Below are positions 36,690 through 46,582 of a stretch of DNA of 64,000 bases, piece after piece. The position numbers and the translations under genes are program-made. The first letter of the stretch is position 1. Each line of letters starts with the position of its first letter. This stretch comes from Streptomyces ficellus (GTDB lineage Bacteria; Actinomycetota; Actinomycetes; Streptomycetales; Streptomycetaceae), in contig NZ_JAUEPL010000006.1 in NCBI RefSeq assembly GCF_030406405.1, positions 159,012 through 223,011 of the forward strand, given 5' to 3'. The notes below the pieces were generated by a model. It was not told the origin of the DNA, made no database searches, and saw only the letters and a program-made list of their open reading frames with translations.

Positions 36690-37658
36690 GTGAACCCACT
36701 CTCCATATCCCGCCACCCGCGCAGCTCGCGCGGAGCGCTGTGCGCCGCGGTCGCCCTCGGAGTGCTCCTGCCGACCGCCGCCACCGCCACCCCGGCCGCC
36801 GCCGTGACCCCGGCCGTGGCGTGCACGTCCCAGAAGGCGGGCCTCGCCGCCAAGCTGGTCACGGACATCAACGCCGCCCTCAAGGGCCGCAAGTCCACCA
36901 CCGCGATCCTCGTCAACGACCGCGTCACCAAAACCAGCTGCGTCCTCCGCCCCGACCAGCAGTTCGACTCCGCCAGCGTGGTCAAGGTCACCGTGCTCGC
37001 CACGCTGCTGTGGGACGCGCAGAAGACCGGCCGCCAGCTGACCGCGACCGAGAAGTCCCGCGCCACCGCCATGATCACCAAGTCGGACAACGACGCGACC
37101 AGCGCGCTGTGGAAGCAGCTGGGCGTCACCAAGGTCAAGGGCTTCCTCACCGCGGCCGGCATGACCAGGACCGTCCCGGGCTCCGGCGGTTACTGGGGAC
37201 TCACCCAGATCACCGCCCGGGACCAGCAGCGGCTGCTGGGCCTGCTCACCGCCAGGAACACGGTCCTGACCGACGCCTCGCGCGGCTACGTCCTCCAGCT
37301 GATGAACAGCGTCGTCACCTCGCAGCGCTGGGGCACACCGGCCGGAGCCCCCTCCACCGCCAAGATCCATGTGAAGAACGGCTGGCTGCCGCGCGCCACG
37401 CACGGCTGGCGGGTGCACTCCATCGGCGCCTTCACCGGCACGGCGCACAACTACCAGATCACCGTGCTCACCCACGACAACGCGGCGATGAACGACGGCG
37501 TCGACACCATCCAGGCCGTCGCCCGCGTCATCCACGCCGACCTCAACCCCACCGCCTCCTCGCGCCTGGGCTACGTACCGCCCGCCGCCCCGCAGGAAGC
37601 CCTCCCCGCCGTGCCCGGACGCGCCGCCCAGGACACGGTGACCGCGAACCCGCGCTGA
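36690..37658 (+). CDS. Secreted class A beta-lactamase-like serine hydrolase
   Basis: 322 residues. A Sec signal covers about 1-38 (GALCAAVALGVLLPTAATATPAAA). The penicillin-recognising active-site boxes are SxxK at Ser96-Lys99 (SASVVK), SDN at 132-134 and KNG at 229-231 where beta-lactamases have KTG. No ExxLN omega-loop glutamate is evident, so true beta-lactamase activity is doubtful; a cell-wall peptidase or esterase is an alternative. GTG start. The tail of about 35 residues is Pro/Ala-rich. The gene is followed directly by a tandem-repeat array. Confidence 0.8.
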   Translation: MNPLSISRHPRSSRGALCAAVALGVLLPTAATATPAAAVTPAVACTSQKAGLAAKLVTDINAALKGRKSTTAILVNDRVTKTSCVLRPDQQFDSASVVKVTVLATLLWDAQKTGRQLTATEKSRATAMITKSDNDATSALWKQLGVTKVKGFLTAAGMTRTVPGSGGYWGLTQITARDQQRLLGLLTARNTVLTDASRGYVLQLMNSVVTSQRWGTPAGAPSTAKIHVKNGWLPRATHGWRVHSIGAFTGTAHNYQITVLTHDNAAMNDGVDTIQAVARVIHADLNPTASSRLGYVPPAAPQEALPAVPGRAAQDTVTANPR

Positions 37659-37675
37659 CCCGGGCCAGGGGTGAC

Positions 37676-37858
37676 CGGGCCCAAGACCGGCCCGGCCCAA
37701 GACCGGCCCGGCCCAAGACCGGCCCGGCCCAAGACCGGCCCGGCCCAAGACCGGCCCGGCCCGAGGCCGGCCCGGCCCAAGACCGGCGCGGCCCGAGGCC
37801 GGCCCGGCCCGAGGCCGGCGCGGCCCAAGACCGGCCCGGCCCGAAGCCGGCCGGGACC
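37676..37858. repeat. About 11 tandem copies of a 16-bp GC-rich unit
   Basis: The unit CCCAAGACCGGCCCGG recurs with exact 16-nt spacing (AAG at 37683, 37699, 37715, 37731, 37747). The first copies are identical; later ones carry AAG-to-GAG, CCC-to-CGC and similar changes. The array occupies most of the 300-nt gap between the serine hydrolase stop and the ABC exporter start. Each unit can pair with its neighbours (CCGG, GGGCC), so the transcript would be heavily structured. Both strands stay open in several frames only because of the repeat. Confidence 0.95.
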
Positions 37859-37958
37859 ACGGTCCTAGGACCAAAGCCCGTCGTGGCGGAGGGATGAAAT
37901 CCGTTCGCGCCCGCGTTGGTGCCTTCCGGTAGATCAGAGGTTCGACGGGGAGGCACCA

Positions 37959-40900
37959 GTGGCGGACGCGGAGCAAGGGTGGGCACGACGGCTGTCCGGG
38001 TACGCCTGGCGGTACCGGCGCAATGTGGTGCTCGCGCTCGGCTCGTCCCTCGCGGGCATGGCCGTCATGGCGCTCGTCCCACTGATCACCAAGGTCGTCA
38101 TCGATGACGTCATCGGCGAGGGCACGAGATCGCTCGCCGTCTGGACCGGGCTGCTCATCGCCGCCGCGGTCGCCGTCTACGTACTGACGTACATCCGCCG
38201 CTACTACGGCGGGCGGCTCGCGCTCGACGTCCAGCACGACCTGCGCACCGAGATGTACGGCACGATCACGCGGCTCGACGGGCGGCGGCAGGACGAGCTG
38301 TCCACCGGGCAGGTCGTCGGGCGTGCCACCAGCGACCTCCAGCTGATCCAGGGCCTGCTGTTCATGCTCCCGATGACCATCGGGAACATCCTGCTCTTCC
38401 TCATCTCCCTGGTCGTCATGGCCTGGCTGTCGCTGCCGCTCACCCTGGTCGCGCTCGCCGTCGCCCCCGCCCTGTGGTTCATCGCCAGGCGCAGCCGCAC
38501 CCGCCTGCACCCCGCCACCTGGTACGCCCAGGCCCAGGCCGGGCACGTCGCGGGCGTCGTGGACGGCGCCGTGTCCGGCGTACGCGTGGTCAAGGGCTTC
38601 GGGCAGGAGGACCAGGAGACGCGCAAGCTGCGCGACGCCGGCCGTGAGCTGTTCGCCGGCCGGCTCCGCACGATCCGGATGAACGCCCGCTACACCCCCG
38701 CCCTCCAGTCCGTGCCCGCGCTCGGACAGGTCGCCATGCTGGCGCTCGGCGGCTGGCTGGCCACCCGCGGCCAGATCACCCTGGGCACGTTCGTCGCCTT
38801 CTCCACCTACCTCGCCCAGCTCGTCGGACCGGTCCGGATGCTGGCCATGGTCCTGACCGTGGGCCAGCAGGCCCGCGCGGGCGTGGAGCGGGTCCTGGAG
38901 CTCATCGACACCGAACCGGTCGTCAAGGACGGCACCAAGGAGCTGCCCGCCGACGCCCCGGCGAGCGTCGAGTTCGAGGAGGTGAGCTTCGCGTACGAGG
39001 ACGGGCCGCCCGTCCTGGACGGCTTCTCGCTGGAGATCCGGCCCGGCGAGACCGTCGCCGTCGTCGGCGCCTCCGGCAGCGGCAAGTCCACCGTCTCGCT
39101 GCTCCTGCCGCGCTTCTACGACGTCACGCACGGCGCGGTCCTGGTCGGCGGGTACGACGTGCGCGAGCTGACCCTCGCGTCCCTGCGGGACGCCATCGGC
39201 CTCGTACCGGAGGACAGCTTCCTGTTCTCCGACACCGTCCGCGCCAACATCGCGTACGGCAAGCCCGACGCGACGGACGAGGAGATCCGCGCGGCGGCGC
39301 GGGCGGCGCAGGCCGACGGCTTCATCACCGCCCTGCCCGAGGGGTACGACACCACGGTCGGCGAGCACGGCCTGTCCCTGTCCGGCGGCCAGCGCCAGCG
39401 CGTCGCGCTCGCCCGCGCGATCCTCACCGACCCGCGGCTGCTGCTCCTGGACGACGCCACCTCGGCGGTCGACGCGCGCGTGGAGCACGAGATCCACGAG
39501 GCGCTGCGCTCGGTGATGGCCGGGCGCACCACGCTGCTGATCGCCCACCGCCGCTCCACGCTGAACCTCGCCGACCGGATCGCCGTCCTCGACGGCGGGC
39601 GGCTGTCCGACATCGGCACCCACGAGGAGCTCCAGGAGCGCTCCGCGCTCTACCGGCGGCTGCTGACCGACCCCGACGAGCTGGGCGGTGTCTCGCCCGG
39701 CCACGCCCTGCCCGTGGAGGTGCCCGAGGACCACACGGTACGGGAGGAGCTGGACGCCGAGTTCGACGCGGAGCGCGGCATCACGCCGGCCCTGTGGGAG
39801 CGGGACGCCGACGCGGCCGGCCGGTCGGTGGCGCCCGGCGCGACGCCCGAGCTGCTGGCCCAGGTCGAGGCGCTGCCGCCGGCGACCGACACCCCTCAGG
39901 TGGACGAGGCGCGGGCGGTGGCGCCCGAGGAGTCGTACGGGCTGCGCCGGCTGCTGCGCGGCTTCGGCGCGGCCCTGCTGGTCAGCCTGGGGCTCGTCGC
40001 GGTCGACGCGGGCATGGGCCTGCTGCTGCCGGTGCTGATCCGGCACGGCATCGACGAGGGCGTCGAGCAGGCGTCGCTGGGCGCGGTGTGGGCGGCGTCC
40101 GCTCTGGCGCTGGTGACCGTGCTGGTGCAGTGGGTGGCGCAGACCGGCGAGATCCGGATGACCGGCCGGACCGGCGAGCGGGTGCTGTACGCGCTGCGCC
40201 TGAAGATCTTCGCGCAGCTCCAGCGGCTCGGGCTCGACTACTACGAGCGGGAGCTGACCGGCCGGATCATGACCCGGATGACGACGGACGTGGACGCCCT
40301 GTCGACGTTCCTCCAGACCGGCGTCGTGACGGCCTTCGTATCCCTGGTGACGTTCTTCGGCATCATGGTCGCGCTCGTCGTGATCGACGCGCAGCTCGCG
40401 CTGGTGGTCTTCGCGACGCTGCCGGTCCTGATCATCGGTACGTACTTCTTCCGCCGCTCCAGCGTCAAGGCGTACGAGCTGGCGCGTGAGCGGATCAGCG
40501 TCGTCAACGGCGACCTCCAGGAGTCGGTGTCCGGGCTGCGGATCGTGCAGGCGTTCCGGCGGGAGCGGTCGGGCGAGCAGCGGTTCGCCGAGCTCAGCGA
40601 CGCCTACCGCCGGGCGCGGGTGCGCGGGCAGTGGCTGATCTCGATCTACTTCCCGTTCGTCCAGTTCCTGTCGTCGGTCGCCGCGGCGGCGGTGCTGATC
40701 GTGGGCGCGGGCCGGGTGCAGGCCGGGACGCTGACGACCGGTGCGCTCGTCGCGTACCTGCTCTACATCGACCTGTTCTTCGCGCCCGTACAGCAGCTGT
40801 CGCAGGTCTTCGACGGCTACCAGCAGGCGTCGGTCTCGCTGGGCCGCATCCAGGAGCTGCTGCGCGAGCGGACGTCCACGGCCCCGCCGGACAAGCCGGT

Positions 40901-41678
40901 GGAGGTCCCCTCCCTGCGGGGCGAGATCGCCTTCGAGGACGTCTCCTTCTCGTACGGGAATGACGTCGGCGACGGGGAAGGCGCGGCCCTGAGCGGGGTG
41001 TCCTTGCGCATCCCGGCCGGGCAGACCGTCGCGTTCGTCGGCGAGACGGGCGCCGGCAAGTCGACGCTGGTCAAACTGGTCGCCCGGTTCTACGACCCGA
41101 CGTCCGGGCGCGTCACCGTCGACGGCACCGACCTGCGCGACCTGGACCTCACCGCGTACCGGCACCGGCTCGGGGTCGTCCCCCAGGAGGCGTACCTCTT
41201 CGCGGGCACGGTCCGGGACGCGATCGCGTACGGGCGGCCCGAGGCGAGTGACGCGGAGGTGGAGGCGGCGGCGCGCGCGGTGGGCGCCCACGACATGATC
41301 GCCACGCTGGAGGGCGGGTACCTCCACGAGGTCGCCGAGCGCGGCCGCAACCTGTCGGCGGGCCAGCGGCAGCTGATCGCCCTGGCGCGGGCGGAGCTGG
41401 TCGACCCCGACGTCCTGCTGCTCGACGAGGCGACCGCCGCGCTGGACCTGGCCACGGAGGCGCAGGTCAACGCCGCCACCGACCGCCTGGCCGGCCGCCG
41501 TACGACCCTGGTGGTCGCCCACCGCCTGACCACGGCGGCTCGGGCGGACCGGGTCGTCGTCATGGACCACGGCCGCGTCGCCGAGGACGGCACCCACGAC
41601 GAACTCCTGGCCCGCGGCGGGCGGTACGCCCAGCTGTGGCGCACGTTCATCGGCGAGGAGGAACCGGCGGCGGCCTGA
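37959..41678 (+). CDS. Single-chain heterodimer-type ABC exporter (TMD-NBD-TMD-NBD)
   Basis: 1239 residues, two complete half-transporters in one chain. TMD1 spans about 20-300. NBD1 has Walker [10 protein letters not shown] from residue 370, LSGGQ, and a Walker B whose catalytic Glu is Asp (DD at 498-499). A charged linker (575-650) follows. TMD2 spans about 665-955. NBD2 has Walker [10 protein letters not shown] from 1028, a variant LSAGQ signature, and Walker B DE at 1156-1157. One degenerate and one canonical ATP site is the signature of asymmetric type IV exporters (TM287/288, BmrCD). Substrate unknown; drugs or lipids are plausible. GTG start. Confidence 0.93.
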   Translation: MADAEQGWARRLSGYAWRYRRNVVLALGSSLAGMAVMALVPLITKVVIDDVIGEGTRSLAVWTGLLIAAAVAVYVLTYIRRYYGGRLALDVQHDLRTEMYGTITRLDGRRQDELSTGQVVGRATSDLQLIQGLLFMLPMTIGNILLFLISLVVMAWLSLPLTLVALAVAPALWFIARRSRTRLHPATWYAQAQAGHVAGVVDGAVSGVRVVKGFGQEDQETRKLRDAGRELFAGRLRTIRMNARYTPALQSVPALGQVAMLALGGWLATRGQITLGTFVAFSTYLAQLVGPVRMLAMVLTVGQQARAGVERVLELIDTEPVVKDGTKELPADAPASVEFEEVSFAYEDGPPVLDGFSLEIRPGETVAVVGASGSGKSTVSLLLPRFYDVTHGAVLVGGYDVRELTLASLRDAIGLVPEDSFLFSDTVRANIAYGKPDATDEEIRAAARAAQADGFITALPEGYDTTVGEHGLSLSGGQRQRVALARAILTDPRLLLLDDATSAVDARVEHEIHEALRSVMAGRTTLLIAHRRSTLNLADRIAVLDGGRLSDIGTHEELQERSALYRRLLTDPDELGGVSPGHALPVEVPEDHTVREELDAEFDAERGITPALWERDADAAGRSVAPGATPELLAQVEALPPATDTPQVDEARAVAPEESYGLRRLLRGFGAALLVSLGLVAVDAGMGLLLPVLIRHGIDEGVEQASLGAVWAASALALVTVLVQWVAQTGEIRMTGRTGERVLYALRLKIFAQLQRLGLDYYERELTGRIMTRMTTDVDALSTFLQTGVVTAFVSLVTFFGIMVALVVIDAQLALVVFATLPVLIIGTYFFRRSSVKAYELARERISVVNGDLQESVSGLRIVQAFRRERSGEQRFAELSDAYRRARVRGQWLISIYFPFVQFLSSVAAAAVLIVGAGRVQAGTLTTGALVAYLLYIDLFFAPVQQLSQVFDGYQQASVSLGRIQELLRERTSTAPPDKPVEVPSLRGEIAFEDVSFSYGNDVGDGEGAALSGVSLRIPAGQTVAFVGETGAGKSTLVKLVARFYDPTSGRVTVDGTDLRDLDLTAYRHRLGVVPQEAYLFAGTVRDAIAYGRPEASDAEVEAAARAVGAHDMIATLEGGYLHEVAERGRNLSAGQRQLIALARAELVDPDVLLLDEATAALDLATEAQVNAATDRLAGRRTTLVVAHRLTTAARADRVVVMDHGRVAEDGTHDELLARGGRYAQLWRTFIGEEEPAAA

Positions 41679-41824
41679 GGCACCGCGCCCCGGCGACCGC
41701 GTAAGGCACTGGCCCCACAGCGCCCACCGCACGGTGCCCACCGTGCCCGACCGGCGGAAGGCAACCGTCCGGCTCCGCCCCGCGTCGTACGCACGTACGT
41801 TCATCAGACACAAGGGGAGCAAGC

Positions 41825-42232
41825 GTGCTCGATGGGGTGGCTGTGGCCAGGACAGGACGACCGCTCGTGCGCACACTCGCGGTGCTCGTCGCCGTGGGCG
41901 CCTTCGTCATCGGCGGGCCCGGCGTCCCACGTGCCGACGCCGCGGGCACCGCCTGCTCCGGACGCCTGGTCAAGACGGTGAAGTTCGCGACCGGCGAGCT
42001 GCGGGTCTACAAGAACCGCCAGTACGCCTGCGCCGTCACCCTCGCCACGGCCCCCGGCCCCCGCCGCGCCATGTCCGTCTCCGTCCAGGCGCGCGGCGGA
42101 CGCGCCGCCGTCGACAGGGGCGCGTTCACCCGGCAGGCCGGGCCCGTGACCGTACACGCCCTCCACCGCTACGTCCGCGCCTCCGGAGCGGTCGCGGGCC
42201 GCGGCGTCTCCACGGGCTGGTTCCTCTGCTGA
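41825..42232 (+). CDS. Small secreted protein
   Basis: 135 residues. A long signal peptide (RPLVRTLAVLVAVGAFVIGG, then ADAAG cleavage region) precedes a mature part of about 90 residues with cysteines at CSG, ACAV and the terminal FLC, suggesting disulfides. GTG 41825 has GGGGAG 6 nt upstream. No family recognised. It shares a strand with the following S37 peptidase, 76 nt apart. Confidence 0.7.
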   Translation: MLDGVAVARTGRPLVRTLAVLVAVGAFVIGGPGVPRADAAGTACSGRLVKTVKFATGELRVYKNRQYACAVTLATAPGPRRAMSVSVQARGGRAAVDRGAFTRQAGPVTVHALHRYVRASGAVAGRGVSTGWFLC

Positions 42233-42308
42233 GCCCAACCGGGTCTGGCGGCGCGGGGGTTGAGCCCGTTAGGTTCACGGCGACCATCGTGAACCAAGTG
42301 GAGGGTGA

Positions 42309-43766
42309 ATGCGCAAGGCGCTCAGATGGCTGCTGTCGCTCGTGGTGCTCATAGGCACCGTGAGCGCGGCCGGCACGGCCACCGCCGCCGGTACCGCCGA
42401 CAGCACCACGGAAAGCACCACCCGGAACGACACCACCCCGTCCGACACCACGCAGGACATCAAGGACCGCGTCCTGGCGATCCCCGGGATGAGCCTGATC
42501 GAGGAGAAGCCCTACCCCGGTTACCGCTTCTTCGTCCTGAACTACACCCAGCCGGTCGACCACCGGGACCGCTCCAAGGGCACCTTCCAGCAGCGCCTGA
42601 CCCTGCTGCACAAGGACACCGGCCGCCCCACCGTCTTCCACACCAGCGGATACTCGGTCAGCACCAACCCCGGGCGCGCCGAGCCGACGCGGATCGTCGA
42701 CGGCAACCAGGTCTCCATGGAGTACCGCTTCTTCACCCCGTCCCGCCCCCAGCCCGCCGACTGGTCGAAGCTGGACATCTGGCAGGCGGCCTCCGACCAG
42801 CACCGGATCTTCACCGCGCTGAAGAAGATCTACGACCGCAAGTGGCTCGCCACCGGCGCCTCCAAGGGCGGCATGACCGCCACGTATTACGAGCGCTTCT
42901 ACCCCCGCGACATGGACGGCGTCGTGGCGTACGTCGCCCCCAACGACGTGGTGGAGAAGGAGGACGCGGCCTACGACCGGTTCTTCGCGACCGTCTCCAC
43001 CCAGGAGTGCCGTGACCGGCTCAACGCCATGCAGCGCGAGGCGCTGCTCCGCCGCGAGCCGCTCCAGGAGAAGTACCGGGCGTGGGCGCGGGCCGAGGGC
43101 GCCACCTTCACCACCGTCGGCTCGCTCGACAAGGCGTACGAAGCGGTCGTCCTGGACTTCGTCTGGGCGTTCTGGCAGTACCACACCGAGGCCCAGTGCG
43201 CCGACATCCCCGACGCCGCCTCCGCCACCGACCAGGTCATCTACGACACCATCGACACGTACTCCGGCTGGTCCTTCTACACCGACCAGGGCCTGGAGCC
43301 GTACACCCCGTACTACTACCAGGCCGCCACCGAACTGGGCGCGCCCAGCATGAGGATGGAGCACCTGAAGGACCTGAGCCGGTACGGCTACCAGCCCGCG
43401 CGCGCCTTCGTGCCGGGTGACATCCCGGTGCGGTTCAAGCCGTGGGTGATGCGTGACGTCGACACCTGGGTGCGCACCCAGGCGCGCGGGATGCTGTTCG
43501 TGTACGGCGGGAACGACCCGTGGGGCGCCGAGCGCTTCCGCGTCGACAAGGGCGCCCGCGACGCGTACGTGTACGCCGCGCCGGGCGCCAACCACGGCGC
43601 GAACGTCTCCCGGCTCGTCGAGGCCGAGCGCACCAAGGCCACGGCCCGCATCCTGTCCTGGGCGGGCGTCGCACCGGCCGACCCGCGGCGCGCGGCGCCG
43701 CTGGCGACGTACGACCCGCGCCTGGACAAGCGGACGATCGAGCGCTCGCAGACGCTGCGCCCGTAA
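42309..43766 (+). CDS. Secreted tripeptidyl aminopeptidase (S37/PS-10 family)
   Basis: 485 residues. The signal peptide MRKALRWLLSLVVLIGTVSA ends near AATA. The mature alpha/beta-hydrolase has the nucleophile elbow GASKGGM (catalytic Ser), the substrate region YSVSTNPGRAEPTRIVDGNQ, and late acid/base elements around GGNDPWGAERF and PGANHGANV (likely His). Matches Peptidase_S37 secreted mycelial tripeptidyl aminopeptidases, which trim extracellular proteins. It is followed by a very large palindrome before the convergent GH3 gene. Confidence 0.9.
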   Translation: MRKALRWLLSLVVLIGTVSAAGTATAAGTADSTTESTTRNDTTPSDTTQDIKDRVLAIPGMSLIEEKPYPGYRFFVLNYTQPVDHRDRSKGTFQQRLTLLHKDTGRPTVFHTSGYSVSTNPGRAEPTRIVDGNQVSMEYRFFTPSRPQPADWSKLDIWQAASDQHRIFTALKKIYDRKWLATGASKGGMTATYYERFYPRDMDGVVAYVAPNDVVEKEDAAYDRFFATVSTQECRDRLNAMQREALLRREPLQEKYRAWARAEGATFTTVGSLDKAYEAVVLDFVWAFWQYHTEAQCADIPDAASATDQVIYDTIDTYSGWSFYTDQGLEPYTPYYYQAATELGAPSMRMEHLKDLSRYGYQPARAFVPGDIPVRFKPWVMRDVDTWVRTQARGMLFVYGGNDPWGAERFRVDKGARDAYVYAAPGANHGANVSRLVEAERTKATARILSWAGVAPADPRRAAPLATYDPRLDKRTIERSQTLRP

Positions 43767-43799
43767 GGCGTCGCGCCGGTAAGGCACCGCAGGACAGGG

Positions 43800-43874
43800 C
43801 TGCGCGCGCCGCGTTCACTCGTACGATTCGTATGATTCATACGAATCGGTACGACTCATACGCGGCGCGCGCAG
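43800..43874. terminator. Large nested palindrome between the convergent peptidase and GH3 genes
   Basis: Outer arms CTGCGCGCGCCGCG (43800-43813) and CGCGGCGCGCGCAG (43861-43874) are perfect. Inside, GATTCGTATGA and TCATACGAATC flank a single T, extended by CGTAC/GTACG. The whole 75-nt cruciform has an AT-rich core in a GC-rich frame and probably acts as a bidirectional terminator. Confidence 0.75.
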
Positions 43875-43876
43875 TG

Positions 43877-43912
43877 CTACGGCCTGTCGTCTACGCGTAC
43901 GACAGGCCGTAG
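43877..43912. terminator. Second perfect hairpin overlapping the end of the GH3 gene
   Basis: CTACGGCCTGTCGT (43877-43890) pairs perfectly with ACGACAGGCCGTAG (43899-43912) across 8 nt. The right arm encodes the last residues of the GH3 protein and its stop codon lies in the loop. Confidence 0.7.
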
Positions 43913-45714
43913 CCCATCGGGTACAGCACCTGCGCCGGGTCGTCCGCCCGCTGTACGGGCACCGGGAGCCGGCCCTCCGGCCGCGCCCGCCCGGCGATGA
44001 CCCGGGCGGCGGCGCGCACTTCGACGTCGGTCCAGGAGTACGTGGCCAGCGTGGCGCGCTGGCCGCTGAGCCGGGCGATGTCGTACGGGTTGCGCAGGGA
44101 GACCGTGACGACCGGGACGCCGGTCGCCGCCAGCCGGGACACCAGGGTGCGCTGGCTGCTGGTCGCCGTCACGTTGTACGTGCCGACGATCACGGCGTCC
44201 TTGCCGGCCGCCGCCGCCACCGCCTCGTCGATCTTCGCCGCGGACGGTGCCGTTCCGGTCGGCAACAGCCTGGTGGTGAAGCCGAGTTCGGTGAGGGCGG
44301 CGGCGAGGGTGGCGGTGGGCGGGCCGGTCGTTCCCGAGGGGGACGCCACGTCGGCGCCCACGACGAGGAGGTTCGGCCGCTCCTGGGGGCTGAGCGGCAG
44401 CAGGCCGCCCGAGTTGAGCAGCAGCGTGGTCGTCCGCTCGGCGATGCGGTCGGCGGTGGCGAGGTGCGGATCGGTGCCGACCGTGCGGTCCACACCCCGG
44501 TCGGTGACGTACGGCTCGTGCAGCAGGCCCCGTTTCGCCTTGAGCCGCAGGATGCGGAGAATCGATTCCTCGATACGGGATTCGGCGATCTCACCGCTCC
44601 GTACGGCCTTGAGCACGGCGTTCCACGCCACGGCCAGGTTCGGCGGGTTGAGCAGTTGGTCGCAGCCGGCCTTCAGCGCGAGGACGGGCACGCGGTCGTC
44701 GCCGTACTTGGTGCGTACGCCCTGCATGCCGAGCGAGTCGGTCACCACGACCCCGTCGTAGCCCAGTTGCTCACGGAGGATGCCGGTGAGGATGGGGCGG
44801 GAGAGGGTGGCGGGGTCCTCGGCGGGGTCGAGGGCCGGTACGACGATGTGCGCCGTCATGATCGAGTCGATGCCGGCGGCGATGGCGGCCCGGAACGGCG
44901 GCGCGTCGAGCGTCTGCCACTGCTCGCGCGTGTGGAGGATCGTGGGCAGCCCGTAGTGGCTGTCGGTCTCGGTGTCGCCGTGGCCGGGGAAGTGCTTGGC
45001 CGTGGCCGCCACGCCCGCCCGCTGATAGCCGTTGACCTGGGCGGCTACCAGGGCGGCGACGGCCTGCGGGTCGGCGCCGAAGGACCGTACGCCGATGACG
45101 GGGTTGGCCGGGTTGACGTTCACGTCGGCGACGGGCGCGTAGTTCTGGCGGATGCCCATCGCGGCCAGCTCGCGGCCGGCGATCTGGGCGGCGCGGCGGG
45201 CGTCGGAGCGCGAGCCGCCCGCGCCGAGTGCCATCGCGCCCGGCATCAGGGTGGCCGGTTCCCCTATCCGGGCGACGATGCCGTGCTCCTGGTCGATGGA
45301 GATCAGGACCGGGACGGGAGCCGGCTGCGCCAGCGCGGCGCGCTGGATGCCGTTGGACAGGTCCGCGATCTGGTGCGGGTCGCGGGTGTTGTGGGCCCAG
45401 GAGAAGTAGATGATGCCGCCGACGTGGTACGTGGCGATCAGCTCGGCGGCGGTGCGGACGCCGATCTCCTTGAGGTTGGCGTCGATGTCGGCCTGGTCGG
45501 GGGCGGTGGCGGAGTGCCCGAACACCCGCATGACGAAGAGCTGGCCGACCTTCTCTTCGAGGCTCATACGGGAGATGAGCCGCTTGAGGCGGCGGTCGTC
45601 GCCCGCCGCCACGGCGGGGGTGGTGACCCCGGTGACGGCGGCGGCCGCCGCGGCGGCGGTGACGGCGAGAACGGTACGTCTGGAGGGGGTGTGGGGTGTG
45701 GCTCGGTGGTGCAT
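43891..45714 (-). CDS. Tat-exported GH3 glycoside hydrolase (NagZ-like beta-N-acetylglucosaminidase)
   Basis: 607 residues from ATG 45714 with AAGGAG upstream. The signal has a twin-arginine motif (SRRTVLAVTAAAAA) ending near AVAAG, so export folded by Tat. The GH3 N-domain carries the NagZ-type His/Asp loop KHFPGHGDTETDSHYGLP and nucleophile Asp in GVVVTDSLGMQGV. A C-terminal GH3_C alpha/beta domain follows (NLLVVGADVAS onward), which most Gram-negative NagZ lack. Predicted to release GlcNAc from muropeptides or glycans outside the membrane. It is convergent with the S37 peptidase. Confidence 0.92.
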   Translation of the reverse strand: MHHRATPHTPSRRTVLAVTAAAAAAAVTGVTTPAVAAGDDRRLKRLISRMSLEEKVGQLFVMRVFGHSATAPDQADIDANLKEIGVRTAAELIATYHVGGIIYFSWAHNTRDPHQIADLSNGIQRAALAQPAPVPVLISIDQEHGIVARIGEPATLMPGAMALGAGGSRSDARRAAQIAGRELAAMGIRQNYAPVADVNVNPANPVIGVRSFGADPQAVAALVAAQVNGYQRAGVAATAKHFPGHGDTETDSHYGLPTILHTREQWQTLDAPPFRAAIAAGIDSIMTAHIVVPALDPAEDPATLSRPILTGILREQLGYDGVVVTDSLGMQGVRTKYGDDRVPVLALKAGCDQLLNPPNLAVAWNAVLKAVRSGEIAESRIEESILRILRLKAKRGLLHEPYVTDRGVDRTVGTDPHLATADRIAERTTTLLLNSGGLLPLSPQERPNLLVVGADVASPSGTTGPPTATLAAALTELGFTTRLLPTGTAPSAAKIDEAVAAAAGKDAVIVGTYNVTATSSQRTLVSRLAATGVPVVTVSLRNPYDIARLSGQRATLATYSWTDVEVRAAARVIAGRARPEGRLPVPVQRADDPAQVLYPMGYGLSYA

Positions 45715-45786
45715 GGTGCTCCTTCCGGCCATCCGGATGAAGGAAACTTCCAAGGAGTCACGCATAGCCGGAAAGTAACTGCCAGG

Positions 45787-46362
45787 TCAAGGACCTGAGC
45801 GCACCACGCCGGGCAAGGCGCCCATCCTCGCCGCCTCGTCGATGAGCGCCCGCGCCTTGGCCTCGGCCTGGTCGTACCGCTCGGGAAACGCCGAACGCTG
45901 CACGCCCTGCGCGACCTGGCCGGCGGTCCACTCGGGGTGGGCGCGCTCGGTCTCGACGGCCCGGACGAAGAACGCGTTGGACGCGTACGCCACGTCCATG
46001 CACTGTTCGCGCGTGCCCCAGCCCTGGCTGGGGCGCTGCTGGAAGACGCCGACGGAGTCGAGGTGACCGCAGGGCAGGTTGTTCATGTGCGACTCGACCC
46101 ACCCGGCCTCGAAGCCGGCGAGCATGACCTTGTCGTTGACGCCCAGTTCGCCGCCGACCCGGTAGACGATCCTGATCACCTCCGGATCGTGGTCGGGAGG
46201 CACCGTACAAGCCGCCGTGTCCCCCAGTTCGGTGGCCGGAATATGGTCCCCGACAGGAGGGGGTTCGCTCGCCCCCGCCCAGGCGACCCGCTGCGGGCCG
46301 CCCAGTACCCACGCGGCGGCGGTCAGACCGCCGGCTTGTACCAGGCTGCGTCTGGACACCAT
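45787..46362 (-). CDS. Secreted lysozyme-like (transglycosylase-fold) protein
   Basis: 191 residues from ATG 46362 with GGGAG upstream. Twin-arginine signal MVSRRSLVQAGGLTAAAWVL. The mature part has GFEAGWVESHMNNLPCGHLD then SVGVFQQRPSQGWGT, the SLT/lysozyme-like fold with a Glu (in WVES) as likely acid. A longer upstream frame would put the GGCTGTCG repeat in the coding region and is rejected. It lies upstream of the GH3 gene on the same strand, 72 nt apart, so both may act on peptidoglycan. Confidence 0.8.
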   Translation of the reverse strand: MVSRRSLVQAGGLTAAAWVLGGPQRVAWAGASEPPPVGDHIPATELGDTAACTVPPDHDPEVIRIVYRVGGELGVNDKVMLAGFEAGWVESHMNNLPCGHLDSVGVFQQRPSQGWGTREQCMDVAYASNAFFVRAVETERAHPEWTAGQVAQGVQRSAFPERYDQAEAKARALIDEAARMGALPGVVRSGP

Positions 46363-46380
46363 AGGGGGAACTCCCTTTTC

Positions 46381-46428
46381 GGCTGTCGGGCTGTCGGGCT
46401 GTCGGGCTGTCGGGCTTGTGGGCTTGCG
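46381..46428. repeat. 8-bp tandem repeat GGCTGTCG
   Basis: Four exact copies of GGCTGTCG then two variants (GGCTTGTG, GGCTTGCG), just upstream of the lysozyme-like gene's RBS. Copy number may vary between strains. Confidence 0.85.
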
Positions 46429-46582
46429 GACTTCCGGGCTCGTCGGCGCGGTCCGTCGAAGCACAGGTTCACACCGGCTCGCCGATTCCCGGGCCAGGGT
46501 GACGACGTGTCGCCCGGAGCCCGCCCGAAAAGCACACTTACGCCGGACCGGGCGCGGCCCCGGAGCCTCACGCGGCCCGCAG

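Noticed and set aside
36375..41876. An 1833-codon open frame on the minus strand
   Set aside because: Antisense to the ThDP enzyme end, the hydrolase, the 16-bp repeats and the ABC exporter. Low-complexity composition and no recognisable fold.
45787..46464. Longer 225-residue form of the lysozyme-like protein
   Set aside because: The extra N-terminus is the translated 8-bp repeat, and the RBS and twin-arginine signal both point to ATG 46362.
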